From Heliomicrobium gestii (GTDB lineage Bacteria > Bacillota > Desulfitobacteriia > Heliobacteriales > Heliobacteriaceae): a stretch of DNA of 64,000 bases. The stretch covers positions 232,397 through 296,396 of the forward strand of contig NZ_WXEX01000005.1 of the NCBI RefSeq assembly GCF_009877435.1, in the 5' to 3' direction. Of this stretch, positions 53,858-62,567 are shown one piece after another (position 1 is the first letter of the stretch; every line of letters starts with the position of its first letter). The notes beneath the pieces were generated by a model. That model was not told the DNA's origin. It worked only from the letters and a program-made list of their open reading frames with translations, and searched no databases. A program made the position numbers and the translations under genes.

Positions 53858-54847
53858 TCAACCCGGTTTGGCCTGGATGACGATCCGATCCACCCCGGCA
53901 GGCGGTTCCAACGGCAACGACGTATGCCAGAAGAACACCGTGTTTCCCGCCTGGATCAGATCGGGCGCCAGCTGCAGCGTGTAGGTTTGGCACTCTTTTT
54001 TACAGGGGGTATGGGCGGTAAATCGCTGAGCTGTCGCAGCCCCCAGGGAACCGGCGAGACAGGCCCTGCCGGTCGTCACATAGGAAAAGGGCGCATAGAG
54101 GCTCACCTTCCAGGGAAGACGCGAGACCCCCTTCGAACTGTGCAGGTCATCGCCCCATGCGTCATCGCCCCATGCGTGGAACTTCGATGAGTGATCCTGT
54201 GGTGGCTGGCCTTGCGGCCGTTGGCTGCCCACAGGCAGGTCTGTTTCCACGCGCGCGACTCCCTTGGGCGCCAGCACCCGTTCAAAAAAGCCGCGCTCGA
54301 TGGGGATCTCCTCATCGCTCTCGGGCATCCGCGGGTCTCGCAGGGTTTTCACCAGCAGCCGCCCGATGACAGGTGTCAGCCTGTATTCACTGACCAGTCG
54401 AAAGACACCCCAGTCGTTGACGACAACCTCCCCTTGCGGGTGATGTTGACGAAATTCTTTCAATAGTAAGGAGACCTGGGCGAGGCCCAGGTCAGACACA
54501 TAGGGGGTGACCAATGTCATTGCCATCTGTTGCGTTTTACACCAGTTCAGCGCTTGCGATAAAGCCGAAAGACTCGGCAGTTTCCGCTGGCAAAATTCGG
54601 TTCCAAAGTAGAGCCGCTTGAACCGCTCCAGTCCGCTTTCAACGGCTGCCGCCGATTTCACTTTTTCCGCTGTTCTCACTCTATCGGCTGTATCCGCCAT
54701 ATCACCCGCTGTGACGGCTGTATCCACTGTTTCCGCTATTTTCAATTCTTCCCTTGCTTCTGCCGTGTCCACCAGCCACGGACTGTCCAACAGCGCCGTC
54801 TCTTTCCAAAGTTCACTGGCATCGCTGCAATAGATGGCCCACTCCAT
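53858..54847 (-). CDS. U32-family Fe-S protein, divergent UbiV-like partner
   Basis: 329 residues. After a variable, Asp/Ala/Thr-rich N-terminal insert (about 25-70) the sequence follows UbiV: KRLYFGTEFCQRKLPS (C86, compare the UbiV GE-x-x-CSKRR motif), VVVNDWGVFRLVSE, and YAPFSYVTTGRACLAG (C263) followed by PCKKEC (C282, C286). E. coli UbiV uses C39, C180, C193 and C197; the 4-residue step between the last two is the same. A second insert lies at about 205-245. It is 14 bases upstream of the UbiU-like gene, suggesting a heterodimer. Confidence 0.72.
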   Translation of the reverse strand: MEWAIYCSDASELWKETALLDSPWLVDTAEAREELKIAETVDTAVTAGDMADTADRVRTAEKVKSAAAVESGLERFKRLYFGTEFCQRKLPSLSALSQALNWCKTQQMAMTLVTPYVSDLGLAQVSLLLKEFRQHHPQGEVVVNDWGVFRLVSEYRLTPVIGRLLVKTLRDPRMPESDEEIPIERGFFERVLAPKGVARVETDLPVGSQRPQGQPPQDHSSKFHAWGDDAWGDDLHSSKGVSRLPWKVSLYAPFSYVTTGRACLAGSLGAATAQRFTAHTPCKKECQTYTLQLAPDLIQAGNTVFFWHTSLPLEPPAGVDRIVIQAKPG

Positions 54848-54866
54848 CAGTCATCCCTCCTGCTTC

Positions 54867-55925
54867 CTAGGGCACCATCACCACTCGACAATGAATCGTG
54901 TCTGTCGGCAGTTCGGTGTCCTTGATCACCTCGAAGGTGTCGGCGTTGACGACGGTAAAGGTGTTGCCAGCGCCGGTGAGGTAGAGTTTCTTGCCGTCAT
55001 TGCTGACGTTGATCGAATAGCAGGTGCCATGCTTCGTGGGAACGGATTTGATGAGTTTTTTCGTTTCCAGGTCGTAGGCGGCTACGTTGTTGCCGATCAT
55101 GTACACTTTTTTGTGGTCTTTCGACCCAACCGAACCGAAGTATCCGTCGATGGGCGCGTCAAAGGCGATCTTCTTGAACTCGCCGGTCTTCAGATCCGCT
55201 GTCAGCACGCCCATCTTCGCGTCATCCGGTTTTTCAGGATTGGAGATGATGGCCGGCGCTGTGCCGAAGTTGTCGGCCTCGCGATCGGTCTGCCATTGCG
55301 GCAGCACGTTTGTCACGCTTTCATTGGGGGCCGGATTGAACAGCGCCGTTTCCTTTTTCATTTCCCCGGTCTCGATGTTCATCCGCAGGACATCCCGCCC
55401 ATAGATGAACACGTCTTTTCCCTCCGCCGGCATGGCCAGGCTGCAGGTGCCGTAGGGGACCTCGTAGGTTTTCATCACCGATAAGTCCTGGCTGTTCAAG
55501 ACGAGAACCTGGGGCGGCAAGGATTTTAATTCCGCCAGGGCGCGCTGGGTCCGGTACATCTGCACGATGACCTGCTTCCCATCGGGCGTCACGGTGAGAC
55601 CGAAGATGCTTCCCCAGGTATCGCCGTTTTGAAAGGAGATCGTTTTTTCCACCTTGCGCGTCTTTGTATCGATGACGGCCAACTCTCTGCGTTCGTTCGT
55701 GGAGGCATACAGCTTTTTGCCGTCAGACGACGGGTACATCTCCTGGACCGGGCCGTGAACCTCGATGTCGCCGATTGTGTTGTAATTGTTGCCGTCAAGA
55801 ACCATGATCTTGTCCAGACCGCCGACGAAGATGGTTTCTTTCGGCCCTGTCGAATTGCATGCCGACAGCATGCACAATGCGCCGGACAGGAAGACGCCGG
55901 TTGCGAATTTGAGCCAACGATTCAA
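54867..55925 (-). CDS. qhpB: Quinohemoprotein amine dehydrogenase beta subunit, lipoprotein beta-propeller
   Basis: 352 residues with a lipoprotein signal peptide (lipobox LSAC, C23) and a seven-bladed YVTN-type propeller (repeats such as LYASTNERRELAVIDTKTRKV and LYLTGAGNTFTVVNADTFEVIKD). The propeller beta subunit holds the gamma subunit and alpha subunit together in QHNDH. The lipid anchor, in place of a soluble periplasmic form, suits a single-membrane bacterium. It is separated from qhpD by 131 bases without a gene. Confidence 0.88.
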   Translation of the reverse strand: MNRWLKFATGVFLSGALCMLSACNSTGPKETIFVGGLDKIMVLDGNNYNTIGDIEVHGPVQEMYPSSDGKKLYASTNERRELAVIDTKTRKVEKTISFQNGDTWGSIFGLTVTPDGKQVIVQMYRTQRALAELKSLPPQVLVLNSQDLSVMKTYEVPYGTCSLAMPAEGKDVFIYGRDVLRMNIETGEMKKETALFNPAPNESVTNVLPQWQTDREADNFGTAPAIISNPEKPDDAKMGVLTADLKTGEFKKIAFDAPIDGYFGSVGSKDHKKVYMIGNNVAAYDLETKKLIKSVPTKHGTCYSINVSNDGKKLYLTGAGNTFTVVNADTFEVIKDTELPTDTIHCRVVMVP

Positions 55926-56056
55926 TGTCTTTCCCCCTATCGATTCTCACGGCCTCGTGATGACCGCCTCACTCACCCATCAACGCTTCGCCCGGCTTAG
56001 GGCAGGTTCATTCGCTGATCACGGCTTGGCTGGCCGATCAAAACCTCTCATGCCCT

Positions 56057-57463
56057 TCACTGCAAGGCTTTCGCCTTGCCCTGGTTTGCTAACTTTTCCA
56101 AAAATCCGGGGACTTCCCGTTGAAGGCGAACGAAGGCGCCGAGGCCGATCTCGTACCACTGTTTCAGCCAGTTGCAGTATTGGCGGTTGGCGCTGCGCGC
56201 GTCGCCCTGGCGGGTCAGCGCTTCGTAGTAGCACCCGCCGGCGCAGATGTTGCGCAGGAAACAACCGGCGCAGTCGTCGTCCCGTTCCTGCCGGACAGAC
56301 TGATAAAAGGCGGCTCTCTTTTCCCGGTCGATGCCGGTCGTCACATGGCCCCACTGGAAGTCATCCTGGCCGGAGAAGCGGTGGCAGAGATAAATCTCTC
56401 CGGCCGGATCGATGCCGACAAAACCGAGCCCCGCGCCACAGGGCAGGGCGCGCACATCGCCATGGTACAGGTCGACCAGCAGGTTCGATAGGTTGGAAAA
56501 GCCGAGATACCTTCCCGCCTGAGCTTCGGCGCAGAAGCGTTCTGTCAGGAGCCGGAACCCGTCGAGCATGCGTTCCAGATCTGCTTCGTCCAGGCGCAGC
56601 GCCGGGTCGTCGCTGGTAACCGGCGCGATGCCGATCTCGGCAAAGCCCAGCGCGCGCAGGTGGTCGAAGATCGCGGGGATGGAGGCAAAATCGCGGGTGA
56701 TGGTCACCCGGGCGGCGACCGGTCTGGTCGATCGGGCGACCAGCCTGGTGACGCCTTCATGCACCGGCCCGTAGGAGTCTTGCCCGTTCGAGAGCTTGCG
56801 GTTGGCGTTGTGGACTTCGGGCGGACCGTCCATGCTGACGGAGATGCCGACTCGGTGTCGTGTCAGAAATTCGATTTTTTCCTCATCGAGCAGCGTGGCG
56901 TTCGTCGTCAACGAAAAATCGACGCGCTTATTCACGTTTTCCGCAGCGGCGAGGGCGTAGCGGATCGTCTCCCGGACAACAGGGAAGTTCATCAGGGGCT
57001 CGCCGCCGAAGAAGGTGATGGTGACGTCTTTGTCCGCGCTCGATCGCATCAGCAGATCGACGGCAGCCTTTGCCGTTTCGCTGTCCATCATCCGGTCGCG
57101 CTTGCCATAGTTCCCGCCTTCGGCATAGCAGTAGCGGCAGGTCAGGTTGCAGGCATGGGCGATGTTCAACACGACTGTCTCCAGCGGCAGGTCGGGGGGC
57201 AGCGGCGGTGTCCGGCGACGGATCGACGGGATCGCGCCGATTTGTCGCAGCTCCTCCCAGGCTTCCTGAAGCGGCTCGGGAGCAAAGCGGTCTTGCAACG
57301 CCCTATGCGCCGCCTCGGCATTTCCGGCTGCCGCTTCGAATTGGTCGAGAAGGGCTGTCGAGAGGGCATCCATCTCGACGATGGCATTGGCGTCTGGCAA
57401 AAAGAGATACTCTTGTTCGGCCTGCCGGAATCGAAACCCGTTGATCGTCGTCATCCCATTCAC
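56057..57463 (-). CDS. qhpD: Radical SAM/SPASM peptide cross-linking enzyme QhpD
   Basis: 468 residues. The radical SAM motif is HACNLTCRYCYAEGG (C105, C109, C112), and the SPASM region has CGAGLGFVGIDPAGEIYLC and CAGCFLRNICAGGC...YC for auxiliary clusters. QhpD forms the Cys-to-Asp/Glu thioether bridges of the gamma subunit while its leader is attached. A PqqD-like leader-binding N-terminal region (about 1-60) appears present. It starts 3 bases after qhpA with GTG. Confidence 0.93.
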   Translation of the reverse strand: MNGMTTINGFRFRQAEQEYLFLPDANAIVEMDALSTALLDQFEAAAGNAEAAHRALQDRFAPEPLQEAWEELRQIGAIPSIRRRTPPLPPDLPLETVVLNIAHACNLTCRYCYAEGGNYGKRDRMMDSETAKAAVDLLMRSSADKDVTITFFGGEPLMNFPVVRETIRYALAAAENVNKRVDFSLTTNATLLDEEKIEFLTRHRVGISVSMDGPPEVHNANRKLSNGQDSYGPVHEGVTRLVARSTRPVAARVTITRDFASIPAIFDHLRALGFAEIGIAPVTSDDPALRLDEADLERMLDGFRLLTERFCAEAQAGRYLGFSNLSNLLVDLYHGDVRALPCGAGLGFVGIDPAGEIYLCHRFSGQDDFQWGHVTTGIDREKRAAFYQSVRQERDDDCAGCFLRNICAGGCYYEALTRQGDARSANRQYCNWLKQWYEIGLGAFVRLQREVPGFLEKLANQGKAKALQ

Positions 57464-57466
57464 CGC

Positions 57467-59074
57467 CTATTGAATTCCTCGGTAGACCGGCACGGTCACG
57501 AGCAGGTGGCTCTTGCCGTCCAGGGTTTTGCCGTCCGGCCTCTGGTAGTGGGCCACCACCGTAACGCTGCCGGCGTTGTTCGTCGACAGGGTCCGCTGCG
57601 GGTTCGGGCCATCGTTGGCTGGTGTGAACAGGCCCGAGGAGTCGATCGTCCCCACGAACTTCACATCATCGTCGTCGGGGGTGCTGGCATACTCCTGGAG
57701 TTCCCATGTCGCCGGCGCGAGGCCGATCTCGATATCATCATCTGTGCCCGCCTGTCCGTCGGCGCCGTTGCTGAAGGCCGTCGCTTCAAATTGCTGGGCC
57801 TGTTTGGCCGCCGTCGTTCCGCCGATGCGCGAAAGGCCGAAGTCAGGCGTCACCTTGAGGTAATCAGCTTGAGGGTAGATGCCCAGCGTGACATCGCTGC
57901 GGTTTTGCTTAACGCTCAACGGCGACAGGCCGACGGCGTTGCCGACATTGACCTTCAGTTGCGCCCGGCCTTCGTCCGTCGCCGTCACCTCTGTGACGGT
58001 GAGCCCGCCGGCAACACGGGCGATATCGCCGGCTGTCAGATCCTTGAGGTTGGTTCCAAAGAGGGTGAGCACCGCGCCTTGCGCGCCCGCCGGCAGCGCT
58101 TTCGGGTAGACGGCGGCGATGCGGCGCTGGCCGTCCTCTTTGAACATCGTCTCTTTGCCGCCCACCTGAACCTGGGAGAGCGAACGCCACTGACCGGTCA
58201 GGCTTTTGCCGTCGGCGGCCAGGTTCAGCTCCTGGGTCGCTTTCTCCTTGCCGCCGGCCAAGCTGCCGCGAACGGCGTAACCCGTGTAGATGCGCGCCGT
58301 CCCTTCCCAGGCGCTCTCGGCGCCGTCGGCGAAGCGGACCTTTTTCACTTCTTTGAACTCATCATTGCCTTGAGGCAGGAATTCGACCGTCCCTTCATAA
58401 TCGCCCTTGCCGGTCTGGTGACCGACGACCCGCCATGTTCCCGACAGGGTTCCAGTCTTTTCCCGGGAAGACCACTTCTTCCACTCGGTCGTGTCATAGG
58501 GGTAGGCTTTCGCCAGATCGTTGAGCGCCTGGTCAGACGTGTTCACCCAGTCGATATCGCGCTGGGAGAGGACCAGAGAGGGCAGGATGCCCAGGTGGAA
58601 TCCCTTCAGTTTCTTCCACTCTTCCGGGGTGCGCCGCTCGGCGACGATGCGACCGAGCGTATGGCACCGGGTGCAGGTGTCGCGCACATTGTCATTGGGC
58701 GCCGTTTCTTTCCGGTTGCTTTCCCCGAGGATCCAGTCTTCGACCATGGCCGTCTCTTCCGGCGCCAGCCCTCTTGTATCGCTTAGCTCTTTCACGACGC
58801 GCCGCGCTTCCTCATCGCTGATCGCCAGCCCCCACAGGCGCTTCATGCGCTTGATCGTGCTGTCCCAGCCCTCGGGGGTTTTGCGGATGGCGTCGATTCG
58901 ATCCAGTTTGCCGTCCTTGTCCCGCTGGTGGCAGGCGGCGCACTTCTGTTGGATCAACTCAGCGCCGGAGACGGTCGTTTCCGCGCTAGCCGGTTTGTCC
59001 GGTGAATAGGAGAGAAACAAGATCCCGCTGATCGCCATGCCCAGGATCAGGGCTTTGCTCGAACGCTTCAACAA
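57467..59074 (-). CDS. qhpA: Quinohemoprotein amine dehydrogenase alpha subunit (dihaem cytochrome)
   Basis: About 535 residues from a TTG at 59074 (or 59071), behind TAAGGAG that overlaps the qhpC stop; the frame is open to 59149. The signal peptide or anchor core is ALILGMAISGILFLSYS. Two c-type haem sites are CAACH (C45-H49) and CTRCH (C134-H138), followed by three immunoglobulin/beta-barrel-like domains of the QHNDH alpha type. It passes electrons from the tryptophylquinone to an external acceptor, possibly a c-type cytochrome of the photosynthetic chain if the host is a heliobacterium. Confidence 0.93.
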   Translation of the reverse strand: MLKRSSKALILGMAISGILFLSYSPDKPASAETTVSGAELIQQKCAACHQRDKDGKLDRIDAIRKTPEGWDSTIKRMKRLWGLAISDEEARRVVKELSDTRGLAPEETAMVEDWILGESNRKETAPNDNVRDTCTRCHTLGRIVAERRTPEEWKKLKGFHLGILPSLVLSQRDIDWVNTSDQALNDLAKAYPYDTTEWKKWSSREKTGTLSGTWRVVGHQTGKGDYEGTVEFLPQGNDEFKEVKKVRFADGAESAWEGTARIYTGYAVRGSLAGGKEKATQELNLAADGKSLTGQWRSLSQVQVGGKETMFKEDGQRRIAAVYPKALPAGAQGAVLTLFGTNLKDLTAGDIARVAGGLTVTEVTATDEGRAQLKVNVGNAVGLSPLSVKQNRSDVTLGIYPQADYLKVTPDFGLSRIGGTTAAKQAQQFEATAFSNGADGQAGTDDDIEIGLAPATWELQEYASTPDDDDVKFVGTIDSSGLFTPANDGPNPQRTLSTNNAGSVTVVAHYQRPDGKTLDGKSHLLVTVPVYRGIQ

Positions 59075-59084
59075 CGTCAACTCC

Positions 59085-59396
59085 TTACTCTGCGACGGTG
59101 ATTTTCTGCCAATCCCGTTGGGCGGCGGGACAGGCCCGATGCCAGTCACGGAAGTTGGTCATGCCGTCGGGAACCTGCGCCGGCCACCAGCAGTCGGCGT
59201 AACAGCCGTACAGATCCCGCTCGACCGGTTGACAGAGGCCGGCGACGCCGAGGCCAGTCGAATCGGCTTCCCAGCCGGGATCGAAGACGGTGGCGCATCC
59301 CGCCGGTGATTGAAAACCTTCGACGACCGGTTCTTCGCCGGTTCCCAACTTCTCCACTCGCAGGCGTTTTTGGTTGAGCACACGCACATGCTTCAT
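59085..59396 (-). CDS. qhpC: Quinohemoprotein amine dehydrogenase gamma subunit precursor (CTQ-bearing)
   Basis: 103 residues: a leader of about 27 residues, then the cross-linked catalytic core. Residue spacing matches the Paracoccus subunit: C34-E43 (9), C55-D61 (6) and C69-D77 (8) for the three thioether bridges, and C65-W71 (6) for cysteine tryptophylquinone, within GCYADCWWPAQVPD. It is the first gene of the operon, with SD AAGGGGAG, and is modified by QhpD, trimmed by QhpE and exported by QhpF before assembly. Confidence 0.95.
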   Translation of the reverse strand: MKHVRVLNQKRLRVEKLGTGEEPVVEGFQSPAGCATVFDPGWEADSTGLGVAGLCQPVERDLYGCYADCWWPAQVPDGMTNFRDWHRACPAAQRDWQKITVAE

Positions 59397-59447
59397 GTTT
59401 TCTCTCCCCTTCGCTTTCTAAGGTCACCTCCAGTCTAAACGCCGCCG

Positions 59448-59480
59448 GTCAACGAGGCGTCAACAGGCGGTCAAAGGAGA
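59448..59480 (-). promoter_or_regulatory. Three 11-bp-phased direct repeats upstream of qhpC
   Basis: GTCAA occurs at 59448, 59459 and 59470 on the plus strand (TTGAC on the minus strand), with similar flanks (GTCAACGAGGC, GTCAACAGGCG, GTCAAAGGAGA). An exact 11-base step is typical of OmpR/PhoB-type response regulator sites. The middle TTGAC could serve as -35 of the qhpC promoter with TTTAGA 18 bases downstream. Confidence 0.6.
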
Positions 59481-59543
59481 GTAAAATGAAGATAAAGTTT
59501 TCTTGATATTTGTGCCGTCATGGATTCCTCACCGGCTGATTTC

Positions 59544-59572
59544 TTGCACAATGGTTGCAACATCTTTATAAT
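59544..59572 (+). promoter_or_regulatory. Sigma-A promoter of the two-component operon
   Basis: TTGCAC and TATAAT are separated by exactly 17 bases, pointing toward the response regulator. The predicted start near 59579 gives a leader of about 70 bases. Confidence 0.8.
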
Positions 59573-59592
59573 GAATAGAGAAGCATTCGAGC

Positions 59593-59628
59593 AAAGGAGC
59601 CCGTAAACCGACGTTTACGGGCTCCTTT
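59593..59628 (+). promoter_or_regulatory. Leader hairpin (attenuator-like) before the response regulator
   Basis: A perfect 16-bp stem (59593-59608 with 59613-59628), 4-base loop, followed by T-rich sequence and then the SD AAGGGGGG. It lies between the predicted transcription start and the start codon, so it can attenuate the operon. Confidence 0.65.
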
Positions 59629-59651
59629 TGCACATCAAGGGGGGTGTCACA

Positions 59652-60356
59652 ATGGATAGAATCCTTGTTGTCGAAGACGATCCGCATATTCAACGGCTGC
59701 TATCCATTGCGCTCCGGCAGGAAGGCATCGACTTTACCCTGGCCGGCTCCGGCGCGGAGGCGTTGGCGATCGCGGAACGACAGCTTTTTTCGTTGGTCCT
59801 TCTGGACATCATGCTGCCCGACATCAGCGGAACCGAGGTGTGCCAACAACTGCGCCTCTCCTCTCCGATTCCCATCGTGTTCATGAGCTGCAAGAATCAA
59901 GACAGCGACAAGATCCTGGGATTGAGCATCGGCGCCGATGATTATATTGAAAAGCCCTTCAACCTCCACGTCCTGATGGCGCGCATCCGCGCTCACCTGC
60001 GGCGCAATCGCCTGTTCCAGCAACGGCTGAAACAAGCGGAACACCCGCAGATCCGCTTCGACAATATCATCATCGACTTGCAAGGCCACCGCGTCATCCG
60101 CAACAGCCTGGAGATCTACCTCACGGCCAAGGAGTTTGAGATGCTGGCCTTCTTCTGCCGCCATCCTCAACAGGTGTTCACGGTGGGCCAGCTCTTCGAG
60201 ACCATTTGGGGCGAAGAGTTTTGTGAGACCCGCACCGTCATCGTCCATATCTCCAACCTGCGCAAGAAGATCGAAGAGAACCCGCTCAGCCCCAAGTACA
60301 TCCTGACGGTCCGAGGGGTGGGATACAAGTTTGCCGCCAATACGGCCCTTTCGTAA
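59652..60356 (+). CDS. OmpR-family response regulator
   Basis: 234 residues from the ATG at 59652 (SD AAGGGGGGTG). The receiver has acidic VVEDD, the phospho-acceptor in LLDIMLPD, and EKPF; the winged helix contains YLTAKEFEMLAFFCRHPQQVFTVGQLFETIWG and ends VRGVGYKFA. It is divergent from qhpC, and the 11-bp repeats between them are suitable binding sites. Its kinase partner gene overlaps its end. Confidence 0.92.
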   Translation: MDRILVVEDDPHIQRLLSIALRQEGIDFTLAGSGAEALAIAERQLFSLVLLDIMLPDISGTEVCQQLRLSSPIPIVFMSCKNQDSDKILGLSIGADDYIEKPFNLHVLMARIRAHLRRNRLFQQRLKQAEHPQIRFDNIIIDLQGHRVIRNSLEIYLTAKEFEMLAFFCRHPQQVFTVGQLFETIWGEEFCETRTVIVHISNLRKKIEENPLSPKYILTVRGVGYKFAANTALS

Positions 60357-62457
60357 TGCCTACTTTTTTAAAATCGCGGCCTTCACGATCGGCTTGTCGA
60401 TCATTCCGCTGCTCATCTTGACGGGCTTCGGCCTCTTTCAATTCGATAACGCCATCGAGAAACTGACGACCTATCAACTGGATTTGACAGTCGAAAACGT
60501 GCTCGAACAAAAATACGCCCTGCTCGTCAAGGAATCGGCGTCGATCAACGCCGGCTTTGCCCATGTGGAAAGCGATCTCCTGTTGCTGCAAACCCAGGCG
60601 GCCACGCTCCTGAGCGAGAACCCCGCCGCCGACAGCCTGCCGTCGCTGACGCTTGTCGACCGGCCGGCTGGATACCGTTGGGAGCCCATGGTGCGACCTG
60701 AGGAGGCCAACATCTTTCTCAGCGCCAGCGCGCCGCGCAGCGACGCCTTTTATCGTCGACTGCGAAACATCAAGCGGCTCTCGCCCTTATTGGCGCAGGC
60801 GGCCAACAACGAGCCCCTGGTGGACAGCTTCTACTTCTGTTTTCCCGAATCGGCCTGGCTCACCTATCCAGCGATGGATATCGATTACGAGGTGTCGATT
60901 CACAAGCTTCCTGCCGACCTTCGTCTCGAGAATTACGACTTCTATCGGTTTATGACGCCGGCGTATAACCCGGAGCGGAAGTTGCGCTGGTCGCCTCCCT
61001 ATGACGATGTGTCCCACTGGGACCGGGTCGTCACGGCGGCCGCCCCCGTCTACCTCCCCTCGGGTCAGTTCGCCGGGATGGTCGCTGCCGACTACCCGAT
61101 GGCCCATATCGCCCGGCACATTTTATCGCTCCAGTTCACCGAGCCCAACGCTTTCGCCTTCATCATCGACGACAAAGGCAGGCTGATCGCCGGGCAGGAA
61201 AAGACGCCGGAACCGTTGCCGCCGGCCAGCCTGCGGCAGGTGCTGGAAGAGCGGCAAGGGATTCAGCGGATCGCCTTGTCTCAGGGCGCCGCCTACCATA
61301 TGTACGCGCCGATCGCGAATACGGGCTGGTTCTTGAACTTCGTGATCCCGGAACAGGATATCCGCGAGCCCTTTATCGCCCACTCGACAGAGCAGATCAG
61401 CCGACTGCTGCATGACTTTTCCCATTCCTTTTTCGCTTATGTGGCGGTGGTGTCGCTCGTCCTGGTCTTTTTTTCCTACCGGTTCTCCAAAACCGTCACC
61501 GAACCGGTGCGCCGGCTGACGGAGGCGTTCCGGGAGAGTTCACAGGGCAAGCGCATCGCGCCGGTGCCCGTCGTCACGAAGGACGAACTGGGCCAGTTGA
61601 CAGCCACCTTCAATCAGATGAACGAGACGATTCATTCGCTGATCACCGAACTCAACAACCGGGCGACCCGCCTGGAGGAGCGCGTCCTCGAGCGAACCCA
61701 GGAGATCCAGGCGGCCAATCAGCAGTTGCAGGCCACCTACCAGCAGTTGAAACAGACCGAGGCGTCGCGCACTGAGCTGATCGCCCAGATCTCTCATGAC
61801 CTGAAGACGCCCTTGACGGTGATGAAGGCCGGGTTGCAGATCCTGGAGAAGTATGATCTCACGCAGGAGGAACGGATCGATCTGACCGACCGGGTGAAGC
61901 GCCAGACGCGCCAGATCACCCAGTTGATCGATGACCTATTTGAATTATCCACCATGGAGTTGCAAACATAAGCCTTCCAAAAAGAGCTGCTGCCCGTTGA
62001 TTTCCTGCTGGAAGAGACGATCGGGCTGCTGGTGGATGAGACGGTTGCCGAACCGATCCAGGTCCACCGGAACTACGCCCCTGACCTGCCGCTGATCTGG
62101 GCCGATCCGCTGAAGCTCCAGCGCGCCTTCAGCAACCTGCTGCACAACGCCGTCAAGTACTCGCCCGGTCAGAAGCCGGTGCAGGTCTATGTGGACGCCG
62201 TCACCGTCGAGGGTGCGGTAGTCGTCTCCATCCGCGATCTGGGGATGGGCATCGCCCCGGAAAATGTGCCGAAGATCTTCTCGCTCTTCTACCGCGAACC
62301 GCGCACCCATGACCGGCACATCGGAGGCAGCGGCCTGGGCATGAGCATCGTCAAGAAGATCATCGACGGTCATGGCGGGGAGATCCTTGTGGAGAGTGCG
62401 GTGAATCAGGGGACGACGGTCCGGGTGGTGTTGCCGGTGCACGGGGAGGGTCTCTGA
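60331..62457 (+). pseudogene. Sensor histidine kinase interrupted by one in-frame TAA
   Basis: From the TTG at 60331 the frame encodes TM1 (about 12-33), a Cache-like extracellular sensor (about 35-355), TM2 (about 365-385), HAMP, a coiled coil and HisKA with ISHDLKTPL, and then meets TAA at 61969-61971. The same frame continues without shift (AFQKELLPVDFLLEETIGLL...) into a complete HATPase domain with N-box LLHNAVKYS, G1 DLGMGIAPE and G2 GGSGLGMSIVKK, ending at 62457. So one codon separates a normal kinase of about 708 residues from two fragments. This could be a recent nonsense mutation, a sequence error or readthrough. Confidence 0.85.
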
Positions 62458-62522
62458 TGAAGCAAACCTGTGATTTTACAACCCTGTTGCCGAAACAGAC
62501 TCGCTAAAGACTTAATCGCCAC

Positions 62523-62548
62523 AAGCAGTCCATCAATTTGGGCTGCTT
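62523..62548 (+). terminator. Terminator of the two-component operon
   Basis: A 9-bp stem (62523-62531 with 62540-62548, one U-G) is followed by TTTTTCTTT, 65 bases after the kinase frame. Confidence 0.75.
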
Positions 62549-62567
62549 TTTCTTTGATTTTCCTAAC

